From Trichomonas vaginalis G3 (lineage: Eukaryota; Parabasalia; Trichomonadida; Trichomonadidae), in assembly GCF_026262505.1 (NCBI RefSeq), contig NC_067206.1, positions 30,705,896 through 30,769,895 of the forward strand: a DNA stretch of 64,000 bases, in the 5' to 3' direction. The notes beneath the pieces are model-generated. The model did no database searches and was not told the DNA's origin. It saw only the letters and a program-made list of their open reading frames with translations. Below are positions 1 through 9,894 of the stretch, one piece after another (position 1 is the stretch's first letter; each line of letters begins with the position of its first letter). The position numbers and the translations under genes were made by a program.

Positions 1-2
1 TC

Positions 3-578
3 ATTGAATTTCTTCAACGTTACATTCGACGTAAGAGGAAATATTATGCCATCGTTGAATTTATACAGTCAGGAATGCAAAAGACTTCAGAAGAGATGGA
101 AAGAATTATTGACAAACACCACTTACGTCAATACTCAGGAGTTTACGATATGAAACGACTTACAAACTACATTCTGTCAAAACTTTCAAAATACCCCTTC
201 AAAAAATATCCTTCAAACACTCTGCTCGTTTGCGACGACTTCGCTGGTAAAGGTTTAGTGTCAAAGCCTGACTCACCATTAGCTAACATCATTACTAAAG
301 TCAGACATTACCACTTAACTGTAGCAATACTTATGCAAACATGGAGGTTTTTAGCTTTAAACATAAAACGTCTCATAACTGACTTCGTTATCTTTCAAGG
401 TTTCTCACGCTATGATATTGAACTCATTTGGAAACAGTCAGGTATAACATTACCTTTTGAAGAAATTTGGGAAGCATATAAGTCTCTCATCTCTCCTCGT
501 TCATACCTTGAGATTCATATCATGACTAATACCATTAAAGTCAAAAATATTCCATGGGAACGACCAACATTGTTTTAA
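3..578 (+). CDS. Polinton DNA-packaging ATPase, C-terminal part
   Basis: The frame is open from the window edge, so this is the 3' part of a longer gene. A hydrophobic strand followed by two aspartates (LLVCDDFAG) has the form of a Walker B motif of the FtsK/HerA (A32-like) packaging ATPases found in Polintons and related DNA viruses. In the family the enzyme pumps the genome into the capsid. The Walker A part would lie before base 1 and cannot be seen. It is followed tail to tail by a minus-strand gene with a few bases of overlap. The assignment rests on this motif and on the Polinton context. Confidence 0.7.
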   Translation: MEFLQRYIRRKRKYYAIVEFIQSGMQKTSEEMERIIDKHHLRQYSGVYDMKRLTNYILSKLSKYPFKKYPSNTLLVCDDFAGKGLVSKPDSPLANIITKVRHYHLTVAILMQTWRFLALNIKRLITDFVIFQGFSRYDIELIWKQSGITLPFEEIWEAYKSLISPRSYLEIHIMTNTIKVKNIPWERPTLF

Positions 579-976
579 AGTTTAACCTTCAATTGACTGA
601 TGGTAAACAAATTCCATGCATCTCTGTCGCCATTTCTGTTAATATTTTTGCTGTCATTCATATCATCCACTTCCCCATCCGTTAGCTTTTGAGGATATGC
701 GTTAGAATAGCTGTTCTTAAATGAAGGCTTTTCACCTTTGAGAGCATAAACTCTATAACTTTCTGCATACTTTATGTTTGAACCTCCTGAGCCATCATTG
801 ACATAAATTTTTATAGGCTTCCACCCTTTGTTCATGTTCCTGCTTCTTCCCTTAGCTCTTTTGTTCAGTAGTTCTACATCTTTATACACAGCACCTGTCT
901 CAGTGAATTCAACAATATTTTCATTCGTTAGCTTTACATTCAAACCCTTGTCGAGTATATTGTTCATTTCATACAT
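575..976 (-). CDS. Polinton protein of unknown function
   Basis: A short open frame read leftwards from a start at 976 (or 967), giving about 133 residues. An upstream in-frame extension exists but runs into the divergent neighbour, so the inner start is preferred. The protein is polar with Gly/Ser/Asn-rich stretches and no motif I recognise. It shares a compact T-rich intergenic segment (about 976-1002) with the plus-strand gene on its other side, which suggests a divergent promoter. Function unknown. Confidence 0.5.
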   Translation of the reverse strand: MYEMNNILDKGLNVKLTNENIVEFTETGAVYKDVELLNKRAKGRSRNMNKGWKPIKIYVNDGSGGSNIKYAESYRVYALKGEKPSFKNSYSNAYPQKLTDGEVDDMNDSKNINRNGDRDAWNLFTISQLKVKL

Positions 977-1001
977 ATAAAAGGTTTTTATTCTATATGA
1001 A

Positions 1002-1616
1002 ATGAGAAGCAAATCCATCTTAGCTGGTGCCGTTAATGTTCCAATTGAACCAACATCAAATGTTGACTCACGAACGACAAACAATATTGTCATAAAGAAC
1101 TATAGTTCAGAGTGTTTGAAAGAGCCAGAACCAGAACTGAAATCCGTGAATTTAAACTCAGCTTCAAACGCTAACGCTACATCAGATGTTAAGTTAGAGT
1201 ATCCACCACTGGACCAAATTCTTTCAAGAGAAGCCAACGACAACCCTTACACAAATGTTCAAACAAATCCTTCAGATAACGTAGACCATTACCTTCTTCA
1301 GTTATATCAAACTATCTTACTCAAAGACGATAAGAAGCTTTTGGTAAATCTTATAAGCAAGAACCAAATAATTCTAACAAAGGAGGACCTTGAAAATGTT
1401 ATATCACGAATAACAGGGAAACAATGTGTCATTGACTATCTCGACCCTGAAATCGAATGCTGTGGTCAAACGCCACCATTCATGAAAATAGGTAACATCC
1501 GCATCATTGAAACACCAGGAACTACAGGAGTTGAGTTTAAGTATAAATATTCGAATGAATATACAAAACTTTCAACAGAATATAAACTTTGTTTGAAATA
1601 TGTTTTAGTAAATTAA
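1002..1616 (+). CDS. Polinton protein of unknown function
   Basis: A 204-residue open frame starting just after a TTTTTATTC motif, the arrangement seen before most genes of this element. The N-terminal half is Asn/Ser/Pro-rich and probably disordered; the C-terminal half has more regular hydrophobic spacing. No catalytic motif is visible and I do not recognise the family. It is divergently transcribed from the gene ending at 575. Confidence 0.5.
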   Translation: MRSKSILAGAVNVPIEPTSNVDSRTTNNIVIKNYSSECLKEPEPELKSVNLNSASNANATSDVKLEYPPLDQILSREANDNPYTNVQTNPSDNVDHYLLQLYQTILLKDDKKLLVNLISKNQIILTKEDLENVISRITGKQCVIDYLDPEIECCGQTPPFMKIGNIRIIETPGTTGVEFKYKYSNEYTKLSTEYKLCLKYVLVN

Positions 1617-1646
1617 AGCAATTTGTAATATCTATCCAAAACTTCT

Positions 1647-1883
1647 TCACACAGTATCGAACTCATCTTCATAATGCAAACCTAATCTTATTGACTTGGT
1701 GCAGTTTTCACTAACACAATATAGCGCTTTGCGCTCGGCGCCTTTGACGCCTTTTTCTGTTCTCTTGACTGACATAACTAACTCATTTGTTTCATCAAAC
1801 AGCAACAACCAAAGTTCATGACCTAATACATAACATTCATACTTTATATTTTTAGCTCTGAGTTCTCTTGTAAGCTGTTGCAT
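1647..1883 (-). CDS. Small Polinton protein of unknown function
   Basis: A 78-residue open frame with an ATG at 1883, overlapping the end of the next minus-strand segment by about 40 bases. It is basic in the middle and acidic at the end. Such overlaps are common in compact viral genomes, so it may be a genuine separate gene. No family is recognised. Confidence 0.4.
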   Translation of the reverse strand: MQQLTRELRAKNIKYECYVLGHELWLLLFDETNELVMSVKRTEKGVKGAERKALYCVSENCTKSIRLGLHYEDEFDTV

Positions 1884-2652
1884 TTAATATTTTCTAAAAA
1901 GTCAACTTCAACAGTCATTCGCACTGGTGCCTTCAGTTCTACAGGCTCGCCTTGAAAGTCAACAAGTCTGAATTGCATGTCTTTCAAATTATGAGGACTA
2001 ATGCGAATCCATTTACCTAAATGAGTTGCTATGACAGGAACGTTTGGAATGAACATTGAATTGACTGCATAACAGAAAGACTTATATTCTACTGAACCTT
2101 TACTATTAACTCCTGAAATGCCTGTGACATTAGCTATTTTAGACTCAATGTACAAACATTACCATAACATACGTATGGAACAGATTTCATCTCAATCGTT
2201 TTGTCAACACTTTTCAAAGGAAATGTCATATGGTATGCTCCCAGAAGCAATTGAACTCTATGACTCATTCGTGTTATCTTAAACTCCTTTGCATAACTGA
2301 ACTTCAAAACTCCTGCAATAAGTTTAACATTCATTAAGTTTTCTTCGTTATCCTTGTTTATTGTAGTATTTATGAGAGCATTTAACACTCCAGCTAATGT
2401 TTCCATCTTATATTCTACATTATTGTGAAATCTTATTTCGTGCTTCTTTCCATCTATTTCAAGCTCCATGAAATCTGTTTCATCTGTTATAACGAATGAA
2501 GCGATAGTATTGAAGTCAACCATTCTGAATGCAAGTGGCTCATTCTGTAGACCTAAGTTTGTTTGTAGCTTTACTGTCCCGTATTCGTTTGGGTCTGTAC
2601 TTTGCAAATAGAACAACATTTTATTCTCATTAAAATATGAGTATAGCTGCAT
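1844..2652 (-). pseudogene. Polinton structural-type protein, looks broken
   Basis: Minus-strand coding sequence rich in beta-type alternation of hydrophobic and polar residues. Near its end it has a stretch of the kind LVDFQGEPVELKAPV, typical of late structural proteins of Polinton-like and adenovirus-like elements. A capsid-associated or fibre-associated role is therefore possible but is inference. The region is not covered by one open frame and looks broken about once. Its 5' end lies head to head with the plus-strand gene at 2637, with a shared T-rich promoter-like stretch. Confidence 0.45.
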
Positions 2653-5600
2653 ATGCGTATGAAGCTGACAGAGCTAAACGTTTATATTTTGGTCAATACT
2701 CTCTCACACTTACTGACAAATATATTGTTATCAGTGATGGAAATACCGAGAAATACATAACATGGAAGGACTATGAAAAGTTTGACCCTATTTTAACTCC
2801 ATGCACTATGCCATTCATTGTAAATGGTGAAGTTGTCATGAAGAACGACACAACAGTATATAAGTCTGTTCATGAAGCATTAGAATATATGTTGAATCAT
2901 AACCCAAAAAGATTCGATCCAAGCACTACACCATGTGCAATGCCTTTTATTAAGGACGGTGAAATCGTAAGAGTTCGGATTCAACGGTTTACACAGCTGT
3001 TCAAAACAGTTTACAAAACATTTTAGCGAATATCTTTAATTCAGAAACTACAGAAATGAAATTACCATATATAACAGATGCTAAAGAAATTAAATCAAAA
3101 ACGACAACATTATTTACGTCACTTAATGATTTAATGACTTATATCATTAATATTCCTGCACCAACTACAGGATTTGATCCAAACTCGACGGTTTGCAGTG
3201 TACCTTTCATTAACGACAGTTCATTAATTACTTTAAGGGATTCGACAGTAAATGAATCATTAAAGGCGTCATTAATGAAAATCATTGATTTTAACTCATT
3301 CATGAATACATATAATTCATTCATTAATGTTTCATATGCTTCTAAAGAAGGTGAGCCAAAAACTATCAATAAAGCGGTGTATGAAATAAAAGCATCAACG
3401 ACGAAATTGAATTCGTTAACTTTTGACGGTGATAGTTTCGTTAATGACATAACATCAGGGAAAACAATTTTAACGAAAGAATATTTAAAATCTCATGTTA
3501 GTGAGTTCGTTGAAATTGAAAAAGAAGGTGGAATTAAGTTCGATCCACTGAATTTCATTTTCAGCTTAGCGAATGCGGGTGTTAGTTTCGCTGAATGGAC
3601 AACTATACAGAGTGAAATAAATGCAATATGGACGTTTTTGGGGTCAAAAGCGGGAATGGGTGAGCTTGTAAATGCTGCAAGAACATTAGGTGAAACAGGA
3701 AATTTTGTAGATGGTTTTAAAAGACTTGTTTCAAATGTTTTAACAAACACAAAGAAATTATTTAGATATACCATACATAACGGACGGATTTTCGAACAGG
3801 TAGCAACAAACCCTCCGGTTATGGCTGCGTTGATGATGGTTAGAGATATAAAACCACGTAACGACGGGAACGAAGAACATGAACAACAGAGCCCAACGGG
3901 CTCAGAGCCACATAGTGGCGAGGATACTGGTCAGGTTATTCGAGACATTAAAAACGTGTATCCTGAAGTTATTGATTTATTTAGAGGAGTTAATGATTCA
4001 ATTTCAAAACATTCTATAACCCTCGATGAAGAGAATAAATTAACAGATTATATATTCGTCATTATTGCAGAATTAATGAAGAGAATAAATGAAAAAGGAA
4101 TTGGTGATATCATTAATGTCAGCGATGTAATGATGAAAAGAAATTTTGACTCATTATTTACAAAACCGAAAACAGAATATAGTCTTTATGACGTAATTAC
4201 CGAATTAATGAAAAAGATTAATGATAATAAGAGTTCTGGCGGAAGAGTTGAATTAGAAGTGAATGATGTTAATGAGAAATTAGCCGAAAAAGCAGATAAA
4301 AACCACGTTCATTATATAACTTCAGACGAACAGATTATAACGGACTACCATGGATATTTAACACGAAGTGATGAAGCGAAGACAAAAAATGTTAATGAAA
4401 GAAGATATAAATACATTCGTGCTAAAGGTTATGACATAAGCTGTACTGTACAGTATGATGTAGCTAAAGCACCAGAAGCATTTGGTTATACCGGTGAAAT
4501 TTATGCCTCTACTTTCAATGTTAACGGTGTATTAGTTGAACCAAGATTTACTTTGAGAGTTAAGTCAAAAATAACGTTTGAAGATGCTATTAAAAGTAAA
4601 GCTGACAAAGTGAACTCGACGCAATGAACAAAGTTTTGAAATCTCATAAACACAACATCTCCGATATAAATGAACTTCAAGCTACATTAGACAGTAAAGC
4701 CGACAAGAACCATACACATAAATCCTTCACTACTGTTAGAGCAGACGACATAATATTGAACTTTGACCTTGGTTCAAGTGCACCATTAGAAATCCAAGTA
4801 CAAGCGTAAAAGATACACTAAACTCCTTAAATAAAATGTATGAATATCGAAGGTCATGTCAGAAACTTTGAAACACATGAACTACCAGCAATGTTAGATA
4901 AGAAAGCAGATAAGAACCATACACATGATTTCTTCACAACTGTTGGTATAGAAAGTATTGAAGGAACGGTTGAAGAAACTGGTGGGGATGCATTATATTG
5001 TAAACCTCCTAACTTTCCACAAGGTTTAACATCGGATGACGACATAACGACGATGAGAAACATTAGATGTAAAGATGTTTATGTCATGAAGGATGAACAT
5101 AATATTAAATTCACTGCTCAAGATTTATATGATAAGAAAGCTGACAAGAACCATACACATAAATCCTTCACTACTGTTAGAGCAGACGACATAATATTGA
5201 ACTTTGACCTTGGTTCAAGTGCACCATTAGAAAATCCAAGTACAAGCGTAAAAGATACTCTTAACAATTTAGATAAGAGTTGCAGGAATACCGAAGATCA
5301 TGCCAGAAACTTTGAAGCATATGAACTACCAGCAATGTTAGATAAGAAAGCAGACAAAACTTATGTGGATGCAGAACTAACAAAGAAATTTTCGAAACCA
5401 GATACAATGACATTTACAACAGAAATTATAAATGGTGAACCAGCAACTCCATTTGAATTTGTTAGAGGTCTTCAACCAGATACTTTTGAATTTTTCTTGG
5501 ATAATTCTATTGAACTAACATTACATTATAAAAGTGGAACAAATGCAACATTTCATCCGGGAGATACATTCCAAATGGTATTTAATGACATAAGTTCTTT

Positions 5601-6078
5601 AGAATATGTTTATAGAGTTATGAGCATATATGATTTAATATATCCTATAGGAGCTGTTTATACGTCTATGAATCCAATAAATCCAAACACTTTATTTGGT
5701 GGTAGATGGTATGAAATAGTTGACAGTTTTCCATTCTACACTAATACGCAGTCAATGAAGATGGGAGGTTCAAAGAAAATAGGTATTGAAAACCTTCCTT
5801 CACATATGCATAGGTTCAGTGGAAGAACATCTGTGGAAGGAAACCATTCACATTCAATAACAAAAAGAGGTTATATAAATCTTGCAGCGGGTTCGAATAG
5901 ACAGGGAATGAACAGATATGATATCACAACTGACCCCAAAGATGTTAGCACAGGTATTTTCTGTGGAACTGCAGGAAATCATACACATGTTGTAGCTGGT
6001 ATTACAGACCCAGCAGGTAATGGAAAAGATTATATGCCTCCTTATATAACAATGCACGCTTGGATACGAGTTGGTTAA
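2637..6078 (+). pseudogene. Polinton fibre-like region with phage collar domain
   Basis: Plus-strand coding sequence in several successive segments, which may be separate genes or one long gene broken a few times. It encodes recurring motifs of the type KADKNHTH, seen four or more times between about 4280 and 5160. The last segment (4840-6078) ends in a domain with IGAVYTSMNP, LFGGRW, NLPSHMH and PPYITMHAWIR signatures, the pattern of phage tail-collar and fibre proteins. His-containing repeats of this kind are typical of trimeric fibres. The likely role is host attachment by the particle; this is inferred from the domain. Internal duplication is visible: a stretch near 4680-4800 recurs near 5130-5240. 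Confidence 0.65.
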
Positions 6079-6097
6079 AATCTTTAACTTTACATAA

Positions 6098-7183
6098 ATG
6101 AGTTTGAAAGAAGTATTCGAACAACATCCATGGAGGTCTTTTAAGAAGTTCAATGAAGCTGCAAAGAGTTGGGGATTTACTAACAGAGCTGAAGTGAAAA
6201 GGTTCTTTGACAAAAATGTTGTACATCAAACAAAAATAAACCCTTACGACTACTTTTTACCAATTTACTCCAACACTCCTGACGCATACCAATTTGACAC
6301 TCTCATTCAAAGCAGAAAATGTGGTCATAACCCATTCCTCATCTTCATTAATGTTAACACTCGTAAAGCATATGCATATCCAATGAGGAATAAAGGAACT
6401 CGTGAAGTGTTAAGAGTTTTACAAAAGTTTGTAGCAGAACATAGCCCAAGTACTTTAACATCAGACCAAGACAGTGCATACCTCAGCAATGAAATCACAG
6501 ATTTTCTCATTAAGCATAACATAACTCACTACACTACTGAAGACCATAACCATAACATACTCGGTATCATTAATCGCTTCATAAGAACGCTCAGAGATTT
6601 AAATCAAGAGCGAGACTTTACCGAAGAAACAATGAAACATTTTCTCGAAGTATATAATTCCTCAACACATTCTACAACAGGACATACACCAAATTCAATG
6701 ACACAACAACAAGAAGAAAAGTATATACAAAAGAAACGAAGCCAAACACAAAATATCAGAAATTCAACACAATTTACCCTCATTCCTGGTACAAAAGTTC
6801 GTGTAGTTCTTGACGACAAACCATTGACAAAGAAACGTTTAAGGTTAAGTAGAAACTATTATATCGTAGACTCTACGCAAGGTAATGGATATCTTATAAA
6901 AGCTGCTGACGACTCTATTGCGTTTTACCCTCGACATAAATTAGTTGAAAGTAGTAATGGCGAACTTGCTGAAACCATTGACGAAGCAAAGCGAGGAGTG
7001 GTTATTGAAATACTTGACTACAACATAAACGATGACACTTATAAAGTAAGATATGAAGGAGGCGTTGAAGATGTTATACCATCTAAGAACTTGAGAGAAT
7101 CTAAACCAACTCATCTGGGACCATTAGAGCGGGAGTACTGGAAAGATAAAAACATGCCAGAAAGAATAAGAAAATTCTTCTAA
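6098..7183 (+). CDS. Polinton integrase (rve fold with chromo-like tail)
   Basis: A 361-residue frame that looks whole. The central part (about residues 50-190) has the retroviral integrase layout: an early Asp in YQFDTL, a second Asp in LTSDQDSAY, and the following helix region. The C-terminal 60 residues (VIEILDYNINDDTYKVRYEGG) resemble the chromo/Tudor-like tail typical of Polinton integrases. In the family it joins the linear element's ends to the host chromosome and makes the target duplication. It starts 19 bases after the fibre gene. Confidence 0.85.
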   Translation: MSLKEVFEQHPWRSFKKFNEAAKSWGFTNRAEVKRFFDKNVVHQTKINPYDYFLPIYSNTPDAYQFDTLIQSRKCGHNPFLIFINVNTRKAYAYPMRNKGTREVLRVLQKFVAEHSPSTLTSDQDSAYLSNEITDFLIKHNITHYTTEDHNHNILGIINRFIRTLRDLNQERDFTEETMKHFLEVYNSSTHSTTGHTPNSMTQQQEEKYIQKKRSQTQNIRNSTQFTLIPGTKVRVVLDDKPLTKKRLRLSRNYYIVDSTQGNGYLIKAADDSIAFYPRHKLVESSNGELAETIDEAKRGVVIEILDYNINDDTYKVRYEGGVEDVIPSKNLRESKPTHLGPLEREYWKDKNMPERIRKFF

Positions 7184-7358
7184 ACTTTTTCATTAGATGT
7201 AAATCAGACAAAAATAATGTTTAGGGTAGATGGTTAGATCTAACCTCTTTTTTCACCTGTTTTCTCACCCTCGTGAATTTTCATGAATTTCCTTAAGACA
7301 GAAAAAATAAAGTTAGTTTTATTTTATTTATTTTTTTATTTTGTATGTAAGAACAGAT

Positions 7359-7970
7359 ATGTCAAACATTGAGTTTGAAACAGTTAGAAAGATAGACAAT
7401 GACACTAAAGTGGTTAGAATAGGTGATTTAAACGTAAGATACTCAAAGAAATACAACAAATATTCTTTGTCAGACATTATATCTCCATCTGAAAAGAAAA
7501 CAAACCACTGGGTTAGAAATGCTTCAACTCAGAAAATTTTGACAAGAAATCCTGAGCTTATGATATCAGTAAGATTCTATGGAACTACAGCATATCTTAT
7601 AGACAAAAGTCTTATACCAATAGTTTTGTTATGGATTGACCCGGTTGTTGGATATAACTTCATAACTTATGGTTCATTCGATACGGAACGTTGCAGTGAA
7701 GGCTTACTTTACATCGTTCAGAAACCGAAGGACTTCAATACAAAAAGATATAAGATAGGAAGAACATATAATATAACTCAAAGATATGACAGTACAGTCA
7801 ATAGAGTCAAGGTTGTGTTTGTTAATGATATGAGAGCTGCTGAAACAGAACTACTTGAAAAGTTTGAGAAAATGTATGGTGCTCCCATGAAAGGTAAAGA
7901 AACGTTTGAAGTAGATGAGATAGATAAAGCTATAAAATTATTTGACGAAGTTGCTGAAAAATACATGTAA
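7359..7970 (+). CDS. KilA-N plus GIY-YIG-like (T5orf172-type) protein
   Basis: The chosen ATG at 7359 matches the spacing after the TTTTTAT motif seen at the next gene. The N-terminal half (KYSLSDII, NHWVRNAST) resembles the KilA-N DNA-binding domain. The C-terminal half begins GLLYIVQ, continues YKIGRTYNITQRY and ends with an acidic helix, which matches the T5orf172 branch of GIY-YIG nucleases. Such fusions occur in large DNA viruses and phages. A role in DNA binding or cutting is inferred from the domains. Looks whole, 203 residues. Confidence 0.7.
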   Translation: MSNIEFETVRKIDNDTKVVRIGDLNVRYSKKYNKYSLSDIISPSEKKTNHWVRNASTQKILTRNPELMISVRFYGTTAYLIDKSLIPIVLLWIDPVVGYNFITYGSFDTERCSEGLLYIVQKPKDFNTKRYKIGRTYNITQRYDSTVNRVKVVFVNDMRAAETELLEKFEKMYGAPMKGKETFEVDEIDKAIKLFDEVAEKYM

Positions 7971-8058
7971 AGCGTTTATTTTTGGTCTTTTGTGAAAGTC
8001 AGAAAATAACGCTAATTTTTTTCTAACAAATTTTTTTATCCTGTATGTAAAGACAGAT

Positions 8059-8919
8059 ATGTCAACATTAGAGAACACAACAACTGCTATCGTTCATGAA
8101 GTCATAAATGAAGAATACGAATACATACAGTATAACAAACAATTGAGACTCATTCGTTCTGTCAAAGACGACATGTACCAAATGCAAAGTATTTTGACGG
8201 CTTGTTTTGCTCCAGATACTAAGCTTCCTAAAGACTGGTTTAGGAACCAAAGCACCATAGAACTATTAAGTGAAGCACAGCGAGACGTACTTTTTTCTGA
8301 AAACAGCGAAGCACAGCGAGTGGGTAAAAAACCCCAGTCGCCAAAACTCTATGAAAACCGTGAAAAATTGCCAAACGGTTTGAGAGGATATTATGTTCAT
8401 AGACTTTTAGTAAATGCAGTTGCAATGTGGGCTTCACCACGTTATGCTTGGAATATTTACAAACTTCTTGACGAACTTCACAGACAAGAACGTGGAGAGA
8501 TGGAAAAGAAACTTCAAGCAAAAGATGAAGTCATTGAATCCAAAGACAAAAGCATACAGAAAAGAATACCACGTTCAGTACCAAAAGGAAAGGAAAAGAG
8601 TTATAAGTATATGATTTACGCTGAAGAGTTGGAGAATGAAGAAGATAAAGATATGGTTATGTTGCATTTAGTCAGAAGAAACAACAAAAGCTTTTACGAC
8701 CTTGCTAAAATATATAAATCTGACAGAAACTGGTTCTATCGTGAAAACTTACCGATTTCAATGACACCGAATGAGCAAATAAAAGAAATTGTCAAAAATA
8801 CTCTTCCTCAAACACACTATGACATCAAAGGTTGCACAATACTTACCTTCAAAGAAGACTTACCATTACTGAAGGAAAAAATAACAGAATATTTCGATAA
8901 CTTCAAAGAGGAAGAATGA
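8059..8919 (+). CDS. KilA-N domain protein with helical linker
   Basis: A 286-residue frame preceded by TTTTTTATCC. Residues about 55-145 (DWFRNQSTIELL through GYYVHRLLVNAVAMWASPRYAWNIYKLLDEL) match the KilA-N/Bro-like DNA-binding domain of DNA viruses. A charged helical linker and a C-terminal domain of about 90 residues follow. The start context is almost the same as that of the gene at 7359, suggesting coordinated expression. It probably acts as a viral DNA-binding regulator; its target is unknown. Looks whole. Confidence 0.75.
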   Translation: MSTLENTTTAIVHEVINEEYEYIQYNKQLRLIRSVKDDMYQMQSILTACFAPDTKLPKDWFRNQSTIELLSEAQRDVLFSENSEAQRVGKKPQSPKLYENREKLPNGLRGYYVHRLLVNAVAMWASPRYAWNIYKLLDELHRQERGEMEKKLQAKDEVIESKDKSIQKRIPRSVPKGKEKSYKYMIYAEELENEEDKDMVMLHLVRRNNKSFYDLAKIYKSDRNWFYRENLPISMTPNEQIKEIVKNTLPQTHYDIKGCTILTFKEDLPLLKEKITEYFDNFKEEE

Positions 8920-8937
8920 ACAAAAATATATTTTTGG

Positions 8938-9411
8938 TTAAATAGCTTCAGGGTCAATTTCTTCAACCATTTCACTTCCTTCGTCAATGTCAATTGAAGC
9001 TTCTTCAACCTTTGGTAAGAACTTTTGTATAACATCTTTGTTCGTTATTGTCTTCAGAGATGAAGGATAATATTTCACATTTATTTCACCCTTCTTATAT
9101 TCTTTCTGTTCGGAAAGATTTAAAGCAATACTGAAGAAGTCAATGTTGGAGTTCTTTATAACAGTATAATGAGTATCTTTGACATTCACGAAGAAACCCT
9201 TTTGTTTCAAAACTACTGCTAACTCTTGTGAAGTATAACGTTTGCGGTCAATGACAATAGCTAATGGTCTGACATACTGACCGAACTTAGATTCTTTCAC
9301 AAACTTCTTGTTAAAGATAACATTGACGTTTGAAGCACCATTGAACTCATTCTTGATGGCAGTAGCGAGAGCATTGTATGAAAAGAACTTGCAATCTTGC
9401 ATGTGTTTCAT
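8938..9411 (-). CDS. Conserved Polinton protein, unknown function
   Basis: A 157-residue minus-strand frame whose ATG follows TTTTTATTTTA directly. It is nearly identical to the partial gene at 22388-22777 in copy 2. The sequence mixes lysine-rich beta-type segments with an acidic C-terminus. I do not recognise a family. The retention of a near-identical sequence in both copies supports a real protein. Confidence 0.6.
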   Translation of the reverse strand: MKHMQDCKFFSYNALATAIKNEFNGASNVNVIFNKKFVKESKFGQYVRPLAIVIDRKRYTSQELAVVLKQKGFFVNVKDTHYTVIKNSNIDFFSIALNLSEQKEYKKGEINVKYYPSSLKTITNKDVIQKFLPKVEEASIDIDEGSEMVEEIDPEAI

Positions 9412-9498
9412 TAAAATAAAAATATTAAATTATTTTGAAAAATAACTTAAAAAATGTAATCTAATTTTTCAAAAAATATTTTTTATCCGATAGAAAAG

Positions 9499-9843
9499 AT
9501 GACAGAAAAATTAACTTTTTACATAGCGCCAGACCCTTCTTGCCCACATCCTTTTAAGCCACAATATATAGACATAGAACTAAATAGAGAAAGCGAAATT
9601 CCACAAATAGAAGAAAGCGAAATTCTACAAACAGAAGAAACATATAGAGACCTAGATAACGAAACTGGATATGCACTATTCTGGTTAGATTGTCCTTATG
9701 AAATGTATGAAAAAAAGGCTTTATATGAAGAATATAGAAAATATTGTCATGAAAACAATATAAGACCAAGCTCTAGAGAAAAATTCTATGCTGGTATAAA
9801 ACATCTTTTCGAAGTTCGGAATGGCAAATATAGAAAGAAATAA
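9499..9843 (+). CDS. Small acidic Polinton protein with variable repeat
   Basis: A 114-residue frame after TTTTTTATCC. Residues about 25-55 contain a short Glu/Ile-rich repeat (ESEIPQIEE and similar). The copy-2 homologue at 22867-23253 has more repeat units and is otherwise nearly identical. The C-terminal part is aromatic- and charge-rich and conserved between copies. Function unknown; its place directly before the polymerase gene is kept in both copies. Confidence 0.6.
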   Translation: MTEKLTFYIAPDPSCPHPFKPQYIDIELNRESEIPQIEESEILQTEETYRDLDNETGYALFWLDCPYEMYEKKALYEEYRKYCHENNIRPSSREKFYAGIKHLFEVRNGKYRKK

Positions 9844-9894
9844 TTTTTCTAAGTTTATTTTTTCAAAAAATATTTTTTTTATTTCCTACTAAAG

